From Megascapheus bottae (lineage: Eukaryota > Chordata > Mammalia > Rodentia > Geomyidae), in NCBI GenBank assembly GCA_024803745.1, contig JANJXV010000024.1, forward strand, positions 22,233,927-22,297,926: a stretch of 64,000 bases of DNA, read 5' to 3'. A program made the position numbers and the translations under genes. Shown in pieces: positions 45,640 through 55,555 of the stretch. The notes beneath the pieces are model-generated. The model was not told the DNA's origin. It ran no database searches and saw only the letters and a program-made list of their open reading frames with translations. How positions within the stretch are numbered: the stretch's first letter is position 1; every line of letters begins with the position of its first letter.

Positions 45640-47240
45640 CCATATTTTTTCAAGATATTTCTTTCTCAGTTTTCTTAATTTTTATTAGTGTACATTCAGA
45701 GTATACGTGGAGGGTTTATTAGAACATTTCCATACATATATGCACACATTCTACTTTGAAGAAGTCTGCTCTTCTATAGGCAGAGCCGGGCAGGTAACTC
45801 AATTCTACCTTTATTATTTCCCTTCCTCAACATTTTTTCAAGCATTTAGTAGCTTTCATGATAACATTCTTTTATATAAACATAATGTGTGTATGTTTGT
45901 GTATATGTGTGCATATCTGTGTTTGTATGTTGCATATGTATGTGTTTCATTGATTGTGGTAAAGCGAGACAGATCCCAGAGCTTAGCCGCTTAGAAGAAA
46001 GTGCTGTAAAAATCCTGATGCACGGGTAATCTCCCTTACAGAAATATATGGCATACTTTGGCTCTGCCATACCCCTTCCCTCTCCCTCAGAATCTTGTCC
46101 CCATTTTAAGATCATCCTGCCATCATCATCATCGTCATCGTTGTCTTCATCATCATCATCATCATCATCATCATGTCATTATCATCATCATCATCATCAT
46201 CGTCGTCGTAATTGTCTTCATCATCATCATTACCACTTTATTTGGCTTTTTGAGTTTTGCTTAACTTGCCCGACATGATGATCTCCAGTTCCAATTGCAC
46301 TGTTTTATTGAAAATGGCATAATTTCTTTATTTCTTTATAGTTGAATAATTCTTCATTATGTGTATGCAAATGTATATGTACATGTGTGTTCGTATATGC
46401 ACATATATATATAATGTTTTCCTTATCCATTCATTGGGAATTCTGCAGTTAGGGTGATTACAAAACTGAGCTAACATGAGGAGTACTGTGGGCATCACAT
46501 CGTGCAACTGTCCCTCCTGCATGTTGATTTGCACACTACTTTGGATTCATGCCCTACAGCGTACATGGTGGTGCACCCCACCATTTCTTTACCCATTTGT
46601 GGTTGCAAACATTGAAATGAATTCCCTTTTTTGGGTATTGTGAGGACAGGAAGATCCTAAAGTATAATGGTTCAACTTCATGAATTTTTACTTCATAGTG
46701 AAGCTACATACATTCAGTAGAAACCTCAATCCAAATTTTCAATTTTGCTCCATTCCCAGGGCAACTATGCATGATATATGATACTTTCTTTTGGTGCTGA
46801 GCTGTGATTATGAGGGCAACTTGATGATATTTCTCACTTATAGTGGGAATGTAGTCATAGATAGCTGAAGAGCATCTGTTTTGCTATAATGAACAAGGAA
46901 ATGAAAATGTACCTTGGCTATATGAATTACAATTGTTTTACATATCTACTCAGAAGTGAGGCTATTGGATCATATAATAATTCTATCTTGAGATAAGTGA
47001 AGAACCTCTATGCCATTGTACATAATGGCTACATTAATTCATATTCACAACAAGGTACAATAATTCTTTTCCCCAACATCGTCACCAAAACTCATTTTCA
47101 ACTTTATAATAGTGAACAGGGGTCATGCGATATCTTATTCTGAGATAAATTTGCATTTCCCTAATGATTGCGGATGTTGAATATTTTTCAAATATCCATC
47201 ATTCATTTGTATGTCTTTTCTGAGAAATTTCTATGCAGGT
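45640..47240 (-). mobile_element. ancient L1, 3' part
   Basis: Reversed old L1. 46325-46380 'tttatagttgaataattctt' + 'cattatgtg' is the end of ORF2 (reverse of EYYSTIKNYE). 46940-47230 holds the block with 'cagaagtgaggctattggat', 'cctaatgattgcggatgttg' and 'tgtatgtcttttctgagaaa'. It continues at 48310 after younger insertions. No coding capacity remains. Confidence 0.8.
46121..46235. repeat. (CAT)n / (TCG)n trinucleotide repeat
   Basis: Three CAT runs with interspersed CGT units, inside the ancient L1 region. Poly-His, poly-Ser and poly-Ile frames here are artefacts. Confidence 0.95.
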
Positions 47241-47299
47241 CCTTGGGCCCCTTTCTTCTTGTGTGTGCGTGCAAGTCCTAGGGCTTGAAGTCTGTATAC

Positions 47300-47300
<1 letters not shown>

Positions 47301-47337
<37 letters not shown>
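47301..47337. repeat. (ATT)n repeat
   Basis: About 12 ATT units abutting the 3' end of the minus-strand L1 at 47338, so it is the degenerated (AAT)n tail of that element. Confidence 0.95.
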
Positions 47338-47338
<1 letters not shown>

Positions 47339-47690
47339 ACTTTATTGTCAGAGTGATGTACAGAGAGGTTACAGTTACATATGTAAGGTAGTGAGTACAT
47401 TTGTTATCCCTCCAACATTTTTCTCCCACTTTCCCTAGCCCCTCCCCCTCCTCAAATTGTAAGGTTAATTTTGCAACGTATTGTCTGTTATGTTGGTTCA
47501 CCTTTTCTCCTTTGTCTCACCATTTTGTGGCTCCCCTTGCCTTTCCTAATTCAATATACACAAAATACCAGGTACCAAAATCATATACAATGACAACAGG
47601 AAATAAACCATGGCAGTCGGGGGGGTCAAAAGAAAAAAGAAATAACTTCACAAAGTACATTAACAACAACAACCACAAAGACAAAGTATC
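47338..47690 (-). mobile_element. L1 3' UTR, minus-strand piece
   Basis: 'aaactttattgtcagagtga' + 'tgtacagagaggttacagtt' + 'acatatgtaaggtagtgagt', then 'ctcaccattttgtggctccc' and 'ataacttcacaaagtacatt'. Same subfamily as 12970-13432. It meets an oppositely oriented ORF2 piece at about 47690. Confidence 0.9.
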
Positions 47691-48305
47691 CTTAGAACTC
47701 AAAAAATTAAGTCCCCCCAAAACAAATCCTCAAAGAAACAACCACCCCATTAACAAGTGGGCTAAAGAATCAAAGAGAGGGACTGGGAGTTTGGCCTAGT
47801 GGTAGAGTGCTTGCCTATCATGCCCGAAGACCTGGGTTCGATTCCTCAGTACCACATACATAGAAAAAAGCCGGAAGTGGAGCTGAGGCTCAAGTGGTAG
47901 AGCTCTAGCATTGAGAAAGTCCAAGGACAGTGCGCAGGCCCTGAGCTCAAGCCCAGGACTGGCAAAAAAAAAAAAGTAAGTGGGGTGACATTTACAGAAA
48001 TAAAAGTGTGTTTAAAAAAAAAAGAATCAAAGAGAGACTTATCTGAAGAAGAAATAAGAATGCCCAATAGACATATATGAGAAATGCTCAACATCTCTGA
48101 CCATACAAGAAATGCAAATCAAACAACTCTGAGATTCCCCCTCACTCCAATTGAAAAGGCCATGATCAAGAAATCTAATAACAACAGATACTGGTGGGGA
48201 TGTGGCCAGGAGGGATCGCTGCTACAATGCTGGCAGGAGTGTAAACTTATTCAGCTACTTCAGAAAGCAGCATGCAGGTTCCTCAAAAGATTACACATAG
48301 AGCTC
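47690..48305 (+). mobile_element. L1 ORF2 C-terminal piece, plus strand, split by a SINE
   Basis: Starts with ELKKLSPPKTNPQRNNHPIN and KWAKESKR (47695-47779), resumes after the SINE at 48021, and runs through 'agaaatgcaaatcaaacaac' and 'gagggatcgctgctacaatg' to about 48305. It lies directly beside the oppositely oriented 3' UTR piece, as in an L1 with a 5' inversion. Confidence 0.88.
47780..48020 (+). mobile_element. ID-dimer SINE with 3' transduced sequence
   Basis: Two ID arms (47780-47960) end in a first A-run at about 47964-47975. Some 38 further bases follow (gtaagtggggtgacatttac, then agaaataaaagtgtgttt), then a second A-run. The whole unit is bounded by perfect 16-bp duplications AAAGAATCAAAGAGAG at 47764-47779 and 48021-48036. 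The bases between the two A-runs therefore arrived with the SINE and are not target DNA. They contain AATAAA. Confidence 0.93.
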
Positions 48306-48760
48306 TCCTTTTACCCTTATACATTTCTGATAATATGTATTTACCCAACGTGTACTTTGAAAAGCTATTCCTACTCTGTGTGTTGTCTCTTTCCTGTGTC
48401 AATTATTCATTCTGCCATCCAAGCTTTTGTGCTTAAGGCATCGTCAGTCATCTGTTTTTACTTTGGTTGCCTACTTTGGTTCCAAAGTTGGATTAAAAAC
48501 AAAAACAAAAATGCAGTGAAGCATTCTCTTTTTCTTTCTTCTGGTAATTTTGTAGTTTCCGGTCGTCTTAAATTGAAGTCATTTGAATATTTTGAGTTGA
48601 TTTTCTATGATGTGAGATAGGAATACAATTTTATCATTCTGCATATGGATATCCAGTTTTCCAGCACCATTTACAGAGGAGACCCTGCTGTCCCCAGAAT
48701 GTGTTCTTCATGCCTTTAGCAAACAGCAATTGCCCATAGCGTATGGGCTTCTGTCTAGGC
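48306..48760 (-). mobile_element. ancient L1, ORF2 part (continuation)
   Basis: 'ttaaattgaagtcatttgaa' + 'tattttgagttgattttcta' and 'atggatatccagttttccag' + 'caccatttaca' are the classic reversed ORF2 block. With 45640-47240 it forms one old element opened by the 47.25-48.3 kb insertions. Confidence 0.82.
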
Positions 48761-49069
48761 TTTCTGTACTTTCCAATCTCTTGAAAGTTTGGCATGCCCA
48801 TATATCAAGCTGTGGCAACAGGGTTCAAGATGAATCTTGCCATAGACATGCTTCTCATGATCCTTTCTTCTTCCTTGCACCTTATACAACTCAATGCGAA
48901 TGTCCAAAGTGGCCTTAGAAACGACACCAATTGTAACAGTTTCTAAGAATAAAGGCATACTCCCATTCCTCTGGAAGATTCTATGTGACCTATAAGTAAA
49001 CGTCTATCAGATGAAGCCAGCAAGATATTAGTGTTAACCCAATAAGGAAACTAGCATCTTTAGTGTGTG

Positions 49070-49096
49070 TGTGTATACACATGCGAGCATGTGCAT

Positions 49097-49132
<36 letters not shown>
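49070..49132. repeat. (TG)n...(CA)n microsatellite
   Basis: A short TG run, then tatacacatgcgagcatgtg, then about 18 CA units. TG followed by CA makes it partly self-complementary. Confidence 0.95.
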
Positions 49133-49135
<3 letters not shown>

Positions 49136-49197
49136 TTCACACACTCACTCTTGCTTCTTTCAGACTGGCTGTGATTCACTTTGCCACATTTCAAAAC

Positions 49198-49262
49198 TAA
49201 GTTTGTAGAGCCCTTGCCTAGCACGTGCAAATCTCTCATTCCAATCCCCCGCACCACAAGGA
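49198..49262 (+). mobile_element. single-arm ID-like SINE fragment
   Basis: 'gtttgtagagcccttgccta' + 'gcacgtgcaaatctctcatt' + 'ccaatcccccgcaccacaag'. Resembles one ID arm (tRNA-derived). Confidence 0.65.
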
Positions 49263-50279
49263 AAAGAATCTGAGCTTCAAAATAATGACCTCGGGTGAAC
49301 AACTCATCTCTTCCTCAACACAAGATAAATGCTCTTGTGTAGGTCCTACACCCCTGTGCCTTTATAAATTAAGAGGAAGTAGAGAGTAGTCAGCATAAAT
49401 GTCAAGTTCAGGTTTGTCCTTCAGCCAGGCTTCAATAGCATCTTTGTTTTTTGTTAGTTGTGTGGCACGGACAGGTTATCAAAACCTCTGTGAGTTTTCT
49501 TTTCTCGATTTTAACATGTTGTTACATCAGAAACAGATAAACTATTAATTAGTTCAAGGACACAGACTCTGGCATCAGATTACTTCATTTCTGGATCCTA
49601 GTTTTTCCCATTCCTAACTTTGCCACTTCTCCTTGGGAATCCTGACATATCCAGTGAGCAGTATCCTTCAGAGTTGAGGTTCTGGAGCCAGACTGTCTGC
49701 ATTCAACTTCCAGCTCCATGCGCATATAATAATTCAAAGCCCCAAGACACCTTATTTGTAGATGCTTCTCCCAAACTCTCCTCTGTGTATTCTTACAGTC
49801 AAAAGGTTGTATGGACTCTGAAAGCAGCTCATTCATCCAGCAAATGAAAACTTACAGATCCCACAAAACCTGCCTCTGTCACCTGTACAGGAATTTATCT
49901 CTTCTGTGCCTCGGTTTCTTCATTTGTAAAATGCGATTAAAGTGACAAGCTACAAGAAAAAAAAGTACAAAAATCAGAAACAGCAACTAAAGGGAGAAAA
50001 GTACAATGCAGTACTTTTTTACAAAAAGTAAAATAAAAAAAACCTCTTGTTTCCATTTATTGTAGTTCATTTCAGTGAACATCATTTTATATGATCCTCT
50101 GCACATAGCTTTTGAGCCACTGTATGCTGATTTCTGTGTTTTCTGTCTTGTATTTAAGTTTATCTGCTTGGGGGAGGGTAAAAACGAACACAGAAATGGG
50201 GGAACATAGGGTGAATGAATTCAGCAGTGATATTCACCAGACACTGTGTCGAACATGAACTACTGCCTTTTGCGGTGAG
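49263..50279. other. intergenic, nothing recognised
   Basis: Frames on both strands at 49585-49847 overlap and lack motifs. 49930-50270 may belong to a longer L1-related repeat leading into the next entry, but the match is unclear. Confidence 0.4.
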
Positions 50280-50420
50280 GAAGCAAATTGGGAGGGAAAA
50301 AACTGGAAGAAAAGGTGGAAAGAGGTTACATTGTCCAAAAATAAATATCTTAGTTACCTGACTTATGTAACCGTAACCCCTCTGTACAACATCTTTACAT
50401 TAAAAACCAATAATAAAATA
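50280..50420 (+). mobile_element. short L1 3' end
   Basis: 'gaggaagcaaattgggaggg', 'gaggttacattgtccaaaaa', 'tagttacctgacttatgtaa' + 'ccgtaacccctctgtacaac', A-rich end. Close to the copy at 1625-1755. Confidence 0.82.
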
Positions 50421-51350
50421 TAATTTAGAAAAATAGCAAGCTACTTTATGGGGATATGAGAGGGTTCGGTGAGTCAATGCAAGAATAGGTTTAGAAGAGC
50501 AAAATGCACAAGCAATGTCCCTCTGTTTGTGCTGGTTTCCATAAACCATCTTTGGAGTTAATTCCTTAGTCCTCATGACCCCTAGAAATTATCACATATC
50601 TTTCAATAAATTCATCCCATACCAGCCTCCATCTAATCCTCAGCTCCTTGCCTTTGTCCCTATGTACATCTCTTCTGGGCTCCTCCTGACCTCTCCAGTT
50701 TGACTTTATATACTCTTCATGACTCCTTTAGTCTCTTAAACATTCTGGAATTGTTCATTGCTCACAGCAGGACCATATTTCACTCCTTAGAGCCATCTAC
50801 CAGATTAGGAAAGGGGTGACATTGATCAAGACATACTGCATTCATTAACTGTTTTATTAAACAGCAGACTCAAAGAACAATAACACCAGGAAAAAAGTGG
50901 CATTGTCATCAAACTTTGGTCACACATTATATTCTGAAACTGTTCCCACATGCTATATGCAGTAGAAGGCTAAACTCCTTGCTTCTAAAAGATGCATTCT
51001 GTTTAATATACATCAGAATGCCCCCCTTCCTCGGCAATACTGACAATATATCAACTGAGTAACAGAATGGGTGGGCTTTTCACATAGTGCATCGTGTTTT
51101 TTTTCATAGTGCATTTTTCTACTCCCTAATTTTAAGATAACTCAGTGGAAATTCTGTAGGAAGGATACAGAATTCTACTCTCTCTGTGCAGATTTTTGGA
51201 CCAAAGGAGGCAGCTGAGGAACTATATTTCAGTGATCTATTCATGTATTGAGATTACTGGCCCACAAATCAGGTAATCTTCTATAAAAACCCATTGCCAG
51301 TTAAGCTAGAATTAGCCAATGTATTACATTTTTTAAATTGTTTTATTTAT
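50421..51350. other. intergenic, nothing recognised
   Basis: 50560-50800 is C/T-rich and may be an old LINE fragment; not certain. No gene. Confidence 0.4.
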
Positions 51351-51595
51351 TGTCAGTCCTGGTGCATAAACTCAAGGCCTAGGCTCTGTCTCTGAGCTTT
51401 CTTCTTTTTTTGCTCAAAGCTAACACTCTACCACTGTGAGCCACAGTGCCACTTTTGATTTTCTGATAATGATTTGGGGATAGAGTCAGGACTTTCCTAC
51501 CTGGGCTGGCTCAGAACTGTGATCAACCCATGATCCTCAATCTGAGCATCTTGAGTAGCTAAGATTACAAGCATGAGCCACTGGTGGCCACCTAA
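51351..51595 (-). mobile_element. B1-ID composite SINE
   Basis: Reverse: 'gtcagtcctggtgcataaac', 'gctaacactctaccactgtg', 'cttgagtagctaagattaca' + 'agcatgagccact'. Full length, diverged. Confidence 0.9.
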
Positions 51596-51936
51596 TTTTT
51601 TACAGTTTAATCAAAGCATAAACACCCAAGGGCCCTATAACCAAACACTGTGGAGTCAACCTTTTCTCTGCCCAAGGCCATTGGGCTGTGATGTTGGGTA
51701 GTACTGATGTTTAAACTCCTATGTAAAGAACTCCTAGATATACTGAATCTTAATTGAATAGATGTACTCTGTAGTTGCCCTAGGAAGGCCAGATCACATG
51801 CTTTCACTGGTTTCATTCCTAGTCCTCTCCACATTCTCTTACTCTGTAGGTATCATTTTCCATGATATCCCTGACCTACATGTGACCATATACTGAAAAG
51901 GGTCTGGTTTAAGGTTTTCTTTCTATTTCTAAGAAT
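51596..51936. other. intergenic, nothing recognised
   Basis: Short unassigned stretch between two SINEs. Confidence 0.45.
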
Positions 51937-51947
51937 GTCTAGATTGA

Positions 51948-52188
51948 AGCCAGGAGCCAATGTCTCACACCTGTGTTCTTAACTACATAGAAAGCTGAGA
52001 TCTCAGGATTGCAGTTCAAAGCCAACCAGGACAAGAAAGTCTACAGGGCTTTCCAATTAACCACCCAAAAGTGGTTCCAGAAGTGGAACCATGACTTGAG
52101 TCATAGAGCACTGGCCTTCAGCGAAAAAGAGCTCAAGGGCAATACCCAGGCCATGAATTCAAGCACAAGGATCAGCATCAAAAAAAAA
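51948..52188 (+). mobile_element. B1-ID composite SINE with target duplication
   Basis: 'gccaggagccaatgtctcac' head, 'agctgagatctcaggattgc', ID arm 'atgacttgagtcatagagca', A-tail. Flanked by gtctagattga (51937-51947) and gtctacattga (52189-52199). Confidence 0.92.
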
Positions 52189-52199
52189 GTCTACATTGA

Positions 52200-52809
52200 T
52201 ATATGACCTTACACCGAAGTTGTGGGGGATTCTGCAACACTAAACTTACTGCTATAGGTGAAGGACAGAAGAAAACGACAATCACAAATATCACTGTCAC
52301 GTGGCCACATGTCACCTTCCACAGCAGTGCAGCTCTTTCTACTTCTCTTACTGAAGGGTAGTAGTGGTATCTGAGATCCCTAATCATCCCAGTATCCAGA
52401 ATGTACTTTCACAGCATCTCCTCTTACATTTTACTCTAATGTCATAACTCAATGTGCTCTAGATCCAAACTCTGCCAGCAAATAGGGTACACAGTCTCCA
52501 GAGCCCAGGGAAGCAGACAGTGGCTGACACTATGCAGGACTGACAGGCTTGTATTGAGGGAAAGGAAAACAGATCCTTAATCTACATACAGCAAGGCACT
52601 TTCTTTTACACAGCTCTAATACTGAGAAAATAACAGGTGTAAGAAAGACGATGTCTCCCAGACCTTAACAATCTAGCAAAACTTTGATGTTTTTCTCCGT
52701 AGGGTGCAAGACAGAACTTCAGCTTAATGATGAAAGATTATGGGCAGGGAAAGTGATTGAATCATTCACTTCATAAACAAATCTGGCAGCACTTCCACTT
52801 CCTTGACTA
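52200..52809. other. upstream region of PIP
   Basis: No repeat recognised in the 600 bases before the PIP promoter. No TTCNNNGAA (STAT) site was seen in the last 250 bases before the TATA-like box. Confidence 0.5.
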
Positions 52810-52874
52810 GCATATAAGAAGCAAGCTGAGCCCCAGACATCGTGTTCTCCACTACTTCATTTGTCTCCTCTGCC
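52810..52874 (+). promoter_or_regulatory. PIP: PIP core promoter and 5' UTR
   Basis: A TATA-like box, catataagaa (52811-52820), lies 55-64 bases before the start codon, so transcription would start near 52840-52850 and leave a short leader of about 30 bases. The start site is inferred from the usual TATA spacing. Confidence 0.65.
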
Positions 52875-52969
52875 ATGCATTGTCCCCAGCTCCTGCTCAG
52901 GGCTTGCCCTGCTGCCCTGCTCCTGATCTGGTGCCTGCATCTGGGGATCAGCGATGCTCAGGAAAACAC
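52875..52969 (+). CDS. PIP: PIP exon 1: signal peptide and mature N-terminus
   Basis: Prolactin-induced protein (GCDFP-15, gp17): a small secreted glycoprotein of seminal plasma, saliva, tears and milk that binds CD4, actin and other proteins. Exon 1 gives 31 codons plus two bases and a consensus donor (gtgagt at 52970). It reads MHCPQLLLRACPAALLLIWC, then LHLGISDA, a classic signal peptide. The predicted mature start QEN aligns with the QDN of human PIP, whose signal peptide is similar (recalled: MRLLQLLFRASPATLLLVLC). Its place beside an OR9A gene fits human 7q34. The last residues create N31-T32-T33, an N-glycosylation site not seen at this place in human PIP. Only exons 1 and 2 are in the window. 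Confidence 0.9.
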
Positions 52970-53217
52970 GTGAGTCAAGCTTCTTTCCTCTACTCGGAAA
53001 AACTACAAGGCGAGCCCATCCCACGCCTGGAAACTTGTATATCCCTTCCTGAAGATTTTTAACTCTCCCCTCATGTTTTCAGAGACCTCTCTTTTCTCAG
53101 AAAGTTCCACAAGCTCCTCTAACATTTCCTCTGGAATCTAGGAGAATAAGGATCTTAGTGTACAGAAGTGTGTCCATACGTGACTCATGCTCTTTACTCT
53201 TGTTAAGATATCCATTC

Positions 53218-53455
53218 AGCTGGGTGCAGTGGCTCATGCCTAGAATCCTAGCTACTCAGGAGGCTGAGATCTGAGGATCAAGGTTCAAAGCCAGCCCAGG
53301 CACAAAAGGACCTGAGACTCTTCTCTCCAATTAACCTCTATTAAACGAGAAGTGGGACTTGGCTCAAGTGTAAGGTGGTAGCCTTGAGCTGAAGAGCTCA
53401 GGGGCAGTGCCCAGGCTGAGTTCAAGCCCCATGACCCACAAAAAAAAAAAAAGAT
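53218..53455 (+). mobile_element. B1-ID composite SINE in PIP intron 1
   Basis: 'gggtgcagtggctcatgcct', 'actcaggaggctgagatctg', 'gtagccttgagctgaagagc', 'gttcaagccccatgaccca', A-tail of 13. Looks young. Closely related to the copy at 55188. Confidence 0.94.
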
Positions 53456-54365
53456 CTGTTCATTATTAACTTCTCACACCTTCACACCTTCAGAAGGTGA
53501 ACAGATTGAGAGTTCCAGCAAGAGCTCTGTGTGTCTTTGGCAGGACTCACTGAGGGCAAGAGGGACTAGTGGTTGTCCCCTGGTTTGCAGTGCAGCTAGC
53601 AAGCAGCCAGCTCGGACATTCTTCCTATCCTGAAGGTAGTCTTGCACTCTGGGATCTCTTAACCACACACATGGGGACATATGGTCATGGTCAGAAGCCA
53701 TGAGTTGAGAGTCCATGTTTGACAGAAGCACGAAAACTGGGGAAATGAAGTAGGAAAGGGAACTAGGAGTCTGAGCAGGAGCAGGAGTACCCAGAATGTT
53801 TTGGGGGGAGCGGGTTCTGGACAACAGCAGGTCTTGAGGGCTGGTTTTCTGCACTCTGGAAAGGAGGCAGTCCATGAGGCAGGGTCCATATCCTGCCCCA
53901 GAGTAAACTTCAGCGATTTGAGGTTCTGGTGGTAATAGAAGCAAGACTACACAGGCTTAGGTTCAGATTCAGAGTCCTGCTACTCCTGAAGGAAGCAAGT
54001 GGTTGAAAGAACCAGAGTGACTAGCCATCCAGCTTGTCCAGGGCTTTCTTGACTTCAGCGGTGAACGTTGTCTTTCAGGGCACCTATGTCCTCCCCAGAG
54101 CTGGATGGTCAGTTAGTCTATCCCAGCTCATTTCCTGCCAGCCCTAAATTCATTCATAATTATAAGGGGGAGTGGAAAGAGTTGTAGGCCCTTAGGTCTT
54201 CATAGCCCTGTTCTAGGCAGTGAGCATTCAAGCACGCTGCAGATAAAATTGAATTTCCCTGAAACCTGTAGATGTTTCCTGCCCCCCCCACCAAAAAAAA
54301 TTGGGGCTGTGATGCACTGTGTATGCTAAAACTGAGTTCCTTATTTTCCACCCAGCACCAAAGGC
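53456..54365 (-). other. PIP intron 1, with an unassigned 156-codon minus frame
   Basis: The longest open frame in the window outside the OR gene and L1 ORFs is on the minus strand at 53944-53474 (156 codons, starting MLLLPPEPQIAEVYSGAGYG). It lies antisense in PIP intron 1. It has no recognisable domain or signal, and a second frame (76 codons) runs inside it. Just upstream on the same strand, 54085-54037 could code TFTAEVKKALDKLDG before a stop. A decayed processed pseudogene is possible; family unknown. Confidence 0.3.
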
Positions 54366-54373
54366 AGATACTC

Positions 54374-54556
54374 AGGGCTGGGAGTGTGGCCTAGTGATAG
54401 AGTGCTTACCTAGCATGCATGAAGCCCTGGGTTTTATTCCTCATACCATATACACAGAAAAATCCAGAAGTGGTGCTGAAGTTCTAGTGGCAAAACACAA
54501 GCCTTTGAGAAAACTCATGATGGTATCTAGGCCCTAAGTTCAAGTCCCACGACTGG
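54374..54556 (+). mobile_element. ID-dimer SINE in PIP intron 1
   Basis: 'agggctgggagtgtggccta' + 'gtgatagagtgcttacctag' + 'catgcatgaagccctggg', second arm 'ccagaagtggtgctgaagtt', end 'caagtcccacgactgg'. Flanked by agatactc (54366-54373 and 54557-54564). The A-tail is lost. Confidence 0.9.
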
Positions 54557-54759
54557 AGATACTCGGGTTTATACAGTAACCCAGTTGCTTTTATCCAAAG
54601 CAAAATCCATACAATGCATCCAACCCAACAAAATGTCCGGAGGTTCTGAGGATGAGCGGGTATCCTGCCGGAGCCACCCACCTCCCCTCACAGCCCTGAT
54701 GAACACTCCCCACCACGGGCTGCTCCCTGATCTCTCTTGCTCTGCTTTTCTCTTTACAG

Positions 54760-54871
54760 AACCATTCGGAAAATAATCATATTCAGTTTGGAGAAGCCGC
54801 AGGTAGTAAAAGCAGGTGAAGAGGTGTCTTTGACACTTAGGCTTAAAACAGAACTGCGAGAATGCATGGTG
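54760..54871 (+). CDS. PIP: PIP exon 2
   Basis: 112 bases between a good acceptor (pyrimidine tract, tctttacag at 54751-54759) and a consensus donor (gtaagt at 54872). The frame continues from exon 1 without a stop and gives residues 32-69: TTIRKIIIFSLEKPQVVK, then AGEEVSLTLRLKTELRECMV. It aligns with human PIP TRKIIIKNFDIPKSVR and TELKECMV, including the Cys that forms a disulfide in the mature protein. Compared with human there are two extra residues after the N-terminal QEN. Splice phases agree: 2 bases carried in, phase 0 out. Exons 3 and 4 (rest of the fold, remaining cysteines) were not found before 64000. Nothing here suggests a pseudogene, but that can only be judged with the missing exons. 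Confidence 0.92.
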
Positions 54872-54990
54872 GTAAGTGGGGATCTGGCGGGGAGTGACCT
54901 CAGGACAAATCCGACTACTTCACTATGTGTGGGATTTAATTTGTCTTGCATGTTGATGTTGTACAACAAGCCTGATTTGTAAAAATTGAA

Positions 54991-55110
54991 GCCAGGTGCC
55001 ATTGGCCTATGCCTTTAATCTTCATCTCTTCAGCAGCTAGGATTGGGAAGATCACAGTACCAGGCTAGCCCAGACAGAAAATTCTGAGGAAAATCTTACC
55101 AACAAGGAAG
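54991..55110 (+). mobile_element. B1-like SINE fragment in PIP intron 2
   Basis: 'gccaggtgccattggcctat' + 'gcctttaatc' head, 'aggctagcccagacagaaaa'. Diverged. Confidence 0.75.
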
Positions 55111-55187
55111 TGGACACAGTGGCACATACCTGGCCTCCTGGCTACATAGAAAGTCTATTATGGATGGGGTGCACCCAGATTCATGCT

Positions 55188-55463
55188 AGGGCATGGTGGC
55201 TCACGCCTGTAATCCTAGCTACTCAGGAGGCTGAGATCTGAGGATCAAGGTTCAAAGCAAGCCTGGGCACAAAAGGACCTGAGACTCTTATCTCCAATTA
55301 ACCACTAGAAAACGGGAAGTGGGGCTTGGATCAAGGGTAGAGTGGTGGTAGCCTTGAGCTGGAGCGCTCAGGTACAATGCCCAGGGGTATGGCAGTAGCC
55401 TTGAGCTGAAGAGCTCAGGGACAGCACCCAGGCGGAGTTCAAGCGCCATGACCCACAAAAAAT
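55188..55463 (+). mobile_element. B1-ID SINE with duplicated ID arm, PIP intron 2
   Basis: 'agggcatggtggctcacgcc' + 'tgtaatcctagctactcagg', 'ctcttatctccaattaacca', then the ID segment twice: 'gtagccttgagctggagcgc' (55348) and 'gtagccttgagctgaagagc' (55395), each followed by tcagg-aca--gcccagg. Ends 'gttcaagcgccatgaccca'. Confidence 0.93.
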
Positions 55464-55479
55464 ATCAATGAAAATTAGC

Positions 55480-55555
55480 TCTGAAGAGATGGTTTAAAGG
55501 TAAGGGTGCTTGACTAACAAGTAGGAGGACCTAAGTCCAAACTCTAGTACTGCCA
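55480..55555 (+). mobile_element. ID-like fragment
   Basis: 'gatggtttaaaggtaagggt' + 'gcttgactaacaagtaggag' + 'gacctaagtccaaactctag' resembles a single tRNA-derived arm. Weak. Confidence 0.5.

Noticed and set aside
46048..46278. Poly-Ser / poly-His / poly-Ile frames
   Set aside because: CAT trinucleotide repeat.
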